Below, in pieces: positions 7,072 to 10,021 of a stretch of 10,021 nucleotides of DNA. The position numbers and the translations under genes were made by a program. The DNA is taken from assembly GCA_030591625.1 (NCBI GenBank), contig JAUVAR010000076.1, positions 1-10,021 of the forward strand. The letters are read 5' to 3'. Below the pieces are notes generated by a model. The model worked only from the letters and a program-made list of their open reading frames with translations, did not search any database and was not told the DNA's origin. Within the stretch, counting starts at the first letter, position 1, and each line of letters begins with the position of its first letter. This stretch comes from Candidatus Zixiibacteriota bacterium (GTDB lineage Bacteria > Zixibacteria > MSB-5A5 > GN15 > FEB-12).

Positions 7072-8393
7072 TGGGCAACCTTTGGAGAAATACGTAAGCG
7101 AAGTGATGAATAGAAAAGCAACAGATAGAACGGCACGTATTCAAGCATGCGCATCCACCAAAATTCCGACCAGGCACCATTGTCGTAGAATCCGATTTTA
7201 ACATTATAGGACAAAAGCACTGTGCCTGTGAGTACCAAAAATGCCCAGGAATGTTCTCGGATGATGAATGGTATGATCCAGACAAGATACCAGCTGAATA
7301 ATGATGGTGTAAATATGATATAAGCTGCGAAAATATAGAATGATCTTTTGATAGGATCGGACTTTCGGTTGCGGATCGAAAAATAACCGAGTGCTGAAAT
7401 AAAAAGTATAGCAGAGATAACACGGGCGACAGGTTCACTAGTTATCAGTTTTAAGAGAGCAAAGATAGAACCATTAAATTGCCAGCTGCCTAAATATGTC
7501 CAGAGTGATCCAAACGTTGACAGTCCGGCAGTCAGCAAGAAAGGAAGGTAGCCGATTAAGAGGATAAAAATAAATGCTGTTATAAATTTGATGCGCTCTC
7601 GTCCGGTGAAATACAGGAAAATCAACGGTACAATAAAAAGTGCGAACAGTTTTACCAGTGCAGTGAGGGCGATGAAGATACCAACATGCATAGCTTTCTT
7701 TCGACTGAGAAAGTAAAGCGCAAGAATTAGAAACGGCATTGCAAATATATCGAGATGATTGGAGAAGATAAATTCTATCAGAACGAGAGGGGAGAAAAGA
7801 TATATCAAAATTGTACCGTCGGGGAGGCACTCTCTTCTGACCCATAATATAATCAAGGCTGCTGCTATGAGATCAAAAATAAGAGATAGCAATTTGAAAC
7901 CGAACAATGTTTCGGGTTGAATCCAACCTGCTATAACAAAGATGTACTGACTTAGCGGGGGATAAATTGTTGGTAGATTCGGATGATTGATTTTAGAATA
8001 AAACGGACCGTTGACAAAACCTGAACCACTCATATCGTCCGGTGAGAGGATGTACGGGTTGTAACCTTCTGCTACAATCTTCCCCTCCCAAAGGTAACGA
8101 TAAACATCGTCGGAGAGAAAGGCGTGATCGCCGGCACCGAACAACAGGAAGATTCGAATGAACAAGGCAATTCCTATGAGGATAGCAAGCAACCGTTGAT
8201 CTTTTCCAAACAGATTTAGTTTTCGTCCGAAGAATACAATCCCGAGATATAGAATTAGCAACAGTTGTGAGATAATTAAGAACTTGATAATATAACCAGA
8301 ATTAACATCGTTGAGTTGATCACCAAGCAATAACAGGTAGAGTCCTAACGATAAAAGTGTCAGGATAATTGTAATAATGGCGTTACGGTTCAT
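7068..8393 (-). CDS. Multi-pass GT-C-fold glycosyltransferase (GT87/DUF2029-like)
   Basis: This 441-residue protein has roughly eleven or more hydrophobic helices. The first large non-cytosolic loop after the helix at 67-86 carries SDDVYRYLWEG (94-104) and GYNPY (110-114), followed by HPNLPTIYPPLSQ (137-149). An acidic DD in this loop and a YPP motif are typical of polyprenol-phosphate-sugar-dependent GT-C transferases, which act on the periplasmic face. Other family-like segments are SNHLD (211-215), LVKLFALFIVP (246-256) and SWYLVWIIPF (367-376). The probable donor is undecaprenyl-phosphate hexose or mannose, which fits the DPM-like GT2 encoded directly upstream with an ATGA overlap. The acceptor is unknown. 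Exact family assignment (GT87 versus other DUF2029/MptB-like groups) is not secure. The stop overlaps the next gene's ATG as ATGA. Confidence 0.85.
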   Translation of the reverse strand: MNRNAIITIILTLLSLGLYLLLLGDQLNDVNSGYIIKFLIISQLLLILYLGIVFFGRKLNLFGKDQRLLAILIGIALFIRIFLLFGAGDHAFLSDDVYRYLWEGKIVAEGYNPYILSPDDMSGSGFVNGPFYSKINHPNLPTIYPPLSQYIFVIAGWIQPETLFGFKLLSLIFDLIAAALIILWVRRECLPDGTILIYLFSPLVLIEFIFSNHLDIFAMPFLILALYFLSRKKAMHVGIFIALTALVKLFALFIVPLIFLYFTGRERIKFITAFIFILLIGYLPFLLTAGLSTFGSLWTYLGSWQFNGSIFALLKLITSEPVARVISAILFISALGYFSIRNRKSDPIKRSFYIFAAYIIFTPSLFSWYLVWIIPFIIREHSWAFLVLTGTVLLSYNVKIGFYDNGAWSEFWWMRMLEYVPFYLLLFYSSLRLRISPKVAQ

Positions 8394-9079
8394 CGGAACA
8401 ACTCTCGCAATATTATATAAATAATTTTGCTCCCTGCCTTGAACGAACCAATAATTGTGCCAGAGATTTTTGACTTACCGATGCGTGGTCGATACGAAAC
8501 AGCTACTTCGGTTGTAGCAAGATTAAGTCGGGCTGCTTTGATTTGCATCTCAACGGTCCAGCCAAAGTTCTGATCTGACATTTCGAGCATTTTATAACAG
8601 TCGTATTTGATCGCTCTGAAGGGACCAAGGTCGGTAAATGATTTATTCCAAAAGAGCCTGATAAGACGAGTTGAGAGCCAGTTACCAAAGATTGCAACAG
8701 GAGTTAGTGCGGCACGACTTTCTTTTGACAGCATTCGGGAACCAATTACGAGGTCTGTGTTTTGATCGACTATAGGAAGGAGTATGTTTTCTGATTCTTC
8801 GGGAAAGTCCGAGTAGTCGGCATCAATGAACAAGAGTATATCAGTATCTGGATTTACATCTGAAATAGCTTTGAGGCAGGCAGCTCCATAACCTCGATTA
8901 TTTTCGGTAACTACAGTTGCTCCCTTTGAGGTCGCAATTTCGCTCGTGCGATCGGTTGAGCCATTGTCACCGACTATTATTTCATCAATAAATGAAGGAA
9001 GGTCATCAAGAACCAATCCTATTGAAGCTTCTTCGTTCAATGCAGGCATAATTGCGGTCACTTTATGATTTCGATACAA
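8390..9079 (-). CDS. DPM/DPG-synthase-like glycosyltransferase family 2
   Basis: This 229-residue single GT-A domain has PALNEE (12-17), DNGSTDRT (38-45), NRGYGAA (61-67), DADYSD (86-91), IGSR (112-115), TDLGPFRA (149-156) and YRPRIGKSKISG (196-207). These are the ordered motifs of dolichyl/undecaprenyl-phosphate mannose or glucose synthases. It has no C-terminal transmembrane domain, like the compact DPM1 type, so it probably works at the inner face of the membrane, transferring a nucleotide-sugar to a polyprenyl phosphate. The only fitting start is TTG at 9079: it has AGGCGAG seven nt upstream, and this site overlaps the TAG of the preceding gene. A GTG six codons in (9061) is the alternative. 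The downstream GT-C overlaps by ATGA and is the likely consumer of the product. Confidence 0.92.
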   Translation of the reverse strand: MYRNHKVTAIMPALNEEASIGLVLDDLPSFIDEIIVGDNGSTDRTSEIATSKGATVVTENNRGYGAACLKAISDVNPDTDILLFIDADYSDFPEESENILLPIVDQNTDLVIGSRMLSKESRAALTPVAIFGNWLSTRLIRLFWNKSFTDLGPFRAIKYDCYKMLEMSDQNFGWTVEMQIKAARLNLATTEVAVSYRPRIGKSKISGTIIGSFKAGSKIIYIILRELFR

Positions 9080-9087
9080 ACGCTCGC

Positions 9088-9897
9088 CTATCTTTCAATA
9101 TCGTTAAGTGACCAGTCGTAATCGTAATATTCCAAAGACCATTTTTCATAAGATGATAGCAAATTGGCATTTGTTTCATTGGCGTAGGTGTAAATAAAAT
9201 TCATGATCGCTGCATCTTTTTTCTCAAGATAGCTGAACTGCTGATCCCCGCCGTAAAGAGCAATAAAGTCATCACCAAACCATTCGAAAATCTGAGTAGT
9301 TGAAATAGTCGCTCTGTTGATATCAATTTTATTGCGTGTTAAATGATTTACAAACTGTGCAGAAACTTCATGAAGCTGGCTATCAAGTTGTTCCGGTTTG
9401 AATGGCACAGGCAATAGCGGAGGACAGCCGACAGAAGCACAATTGACTGCGAAGTGAACACGAGGGTCTTTGTAGTCAGGGCGTAAAATAGAATGTTCGA
9501 TTTCATCAAGGGTGACAATTCGCCCGGCTACATTCCATTGTTTCTCTTTCCAGACCCCTTTGATATCACGAATTGACTGAACAGGATAAGCATCAATTAT
9601 AGAACGTAGAGTGATTGCATTGTAGGCGTTGATCCAAAATGTCATAGACTCGGAAGTTGTCATGCGAGCATACGCTTCTGATGAGAGCGCAGAAAACTGA
9701 GCTACAACTGTATCGAGGCTTAGTCGGTTTTCTTTGAGTTGCTTATAGTCAATCGCTTCACCATTGACAGATTTTGCCAATACTGTAGCATAAATTTTAT
9801 AACCTGGATCAAATGATGTACTGATTTTGGCCTGCTCGGCTGATCCACAACCGGCAATTATCAAATATAGAATTGCTACCATTGATTTTAGTCTCAT
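9088..9897 (-). CDS. DUF547-domain lipoprotein
   Basis: From ATG 9897 the protein has 269 residues. A basic start (MRLK), hydrophobic stretch and IAGC lipobox give Cys17 as the lipidated residue. Gly18 and Ser19 follow rather than Asp, so sorting to the outer membrane is plausible in a Gram-negative cell. The DUF547 domain is clear: TFWINAYNAITL (87-98), TLDEIEHSILRP (129-140), DPRVHFAVNCASVGCPPL (144-161, with Cys153 and Cys158) and the terminal YDYDWSLND (258-266). The function of DUF547 is not established; the conserved Cys/His/Asn set has suggested an enzyme-like fold. A longer start at 9951 is possible but would place 18 polar residues before the signal peptide and has no ribosome binding site. 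The next gene follows after 8 nt, so it is co-transcribed with the glycosyltransferases. Confidence 0.93.
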   Translation of the reverse strand: MRLKSMVAILYLIIAGCGSAEQAKISTSFDPGYKIYATVLAKSVNGEAIDYKQLKENRLSLDTVVAQFSALSSEAYARMTTSESMTFWINAYNAITLRSIIDAYPVQSIRDIKGVWKEKQWNVAGRIVTLDEIEHSILRPDYKDPRVHFAVNCASVGCPPLLPVPFKPEQLDSQLHEVSAQFVNHLTRNKIDINRATISTTQIFEWFGDDFIALYGGDQQFSYLEKKDAAIMNFIYTYANETNANLLSSYEKWSLEYYDYDWSLNDIER

Positions 9898-10019
9898 ACA
9901 GCTTCTCCCTGAACAGGTGAAATGACGACTATTGACATTAGATTTATCCATCTATTATGACAACAAAAACAATCGCCTCCTGTTTCAATATATTTTGAAG
10001 GAATCAATTGAAATAAAGA
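9894..10019 (-). CDS. Possible C-terminal end of an unidentified upstream operon gene (runs off right edge)
   Basis: On the minus strand one frame is open from the right edge to a TGA at 9894-9896. This TGA overlaps the lipoprotein ATG as ATGA, the same junction used twice more in this operon. The 41 visible residues include a Cys-rich stretch, ETGGDCFCCHNRW, and end in ISPVQGEAV. I do not recognise the family. An open frame of this length can arise by chance, and the same stretch could instead be the operon's leader, so this is tentative. Confidence 0.33.
   Translation of the reverse strand, partial: SLFQLIPSKYIETGGDCFCCHNRWINLMSIVVISPVQGEAV
9905..9910 (-). promoter_or_regulatory. Ribosome binding site deciding the DUF547 lipoprotein start
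   Basis: On the minus strand AGGGAG lies seven nt before ATG 9897, which begins a normal lipoprotein signal peptide. No comparable site precedes the upstream in-frame ATG at 9951. Confidence 0.75.
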
Positions 10020-10021
10020 TA

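Noticed and set aside
6962..7438. 158-codon minus-strand ORF
   Set aside because: It is a frame-shifted shadow of the GT-C and GT2 genes and has no family features; the true frames have overlapping stops and starts.
7474..7845. 123-codon minus-strand ORF
   Set aside because: It lies wholly inside the GT-C gene in another frame, without motifs.
9898..9951. 18-residue N-terminal extension of the DUF547 protein
   Set aside because: It has no ribosome binding site, puts polar residues before the lipoprotein signal, and competes with a well-placed AGGGAG before ATG 9897.
9964..9981. Perfect AGGAGG (minus strand) as a ribosome binding site for a separate leader peptide
   Set aside because: The TTG codons after it lead to a stop within a few codons, so no meaningful ORF starts there.

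Overview
This is a moderately AT-rich bacterial chromosomal window, densely coded, with short intergenic gaps and frequent 1-11 nt gene overlaps. Nothing in it is clearly plasmid- or phage-derived. I saw no tRNA, rRNA, CRISPR array, insertion sequence or integrase. The gene mix suggests a Gram-negative, free-living or environmental lineage, possibly of the FCB/candidate-phylum type: an outer-membrane-type lipoprotein with a DUF547 domain, a DUF2064/TIGR04282 transferase, a cellulose-synthase-like GT2, an M29 aminopeptidase, CheW and DUF72. That placement is a guess from gene content; no marker gene is present.

Left part (1-3290). A plus-strand run holds the C-terminal end of an M20-type dipeptidase (running in from the left edge), an SDR protein coupled to it by a TAATG overlap, and an EamA/DMT membrane exporter. 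Convergent to these is an M29 aminopeptidase on the minus strand. Two peptidases beside a metabolite exporter suggest peptide or amino-acid turnover. The SDR has Ser and Arg where the catalytic Tyr and Lys are expected.

Middle (3290-4990). A short divergent region precedes a DUF72 (YecE-like) gene on the plus strand. About 250 nt later, after a possible 29-codon ORF, comes a stand-alone cheW followed by a strong intrinsic terminator.

Right part (4989-10021). A tightly packed minus-strand operon reads, in order of transcription: possible C-terminus of an unidentified upstream protein (off the right edge), DUF547 lipoprotein, small soluble GT2 of the DPM/DPG-synthase type, multi-pass GT-C-like glycosyltransferase, cellulose-synthase/CslA-like processive GT2, and DUF2064 (TIGR04282) GT-A transferase. 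The junctions are ATGA (possible), 8 nt gap, ATGA, ATGA and an 11 nt overlap. This fits one co-regulated pathway: cytosolic charging of a lipid carrier (small GT2), transfer on the far side of the membrane (GT-C), chain synthesis (large GT2), and an exported lipoprotein of unknown role. This cassette is the most interesting part of the window. Its product cannot be deduced from sequence alone.
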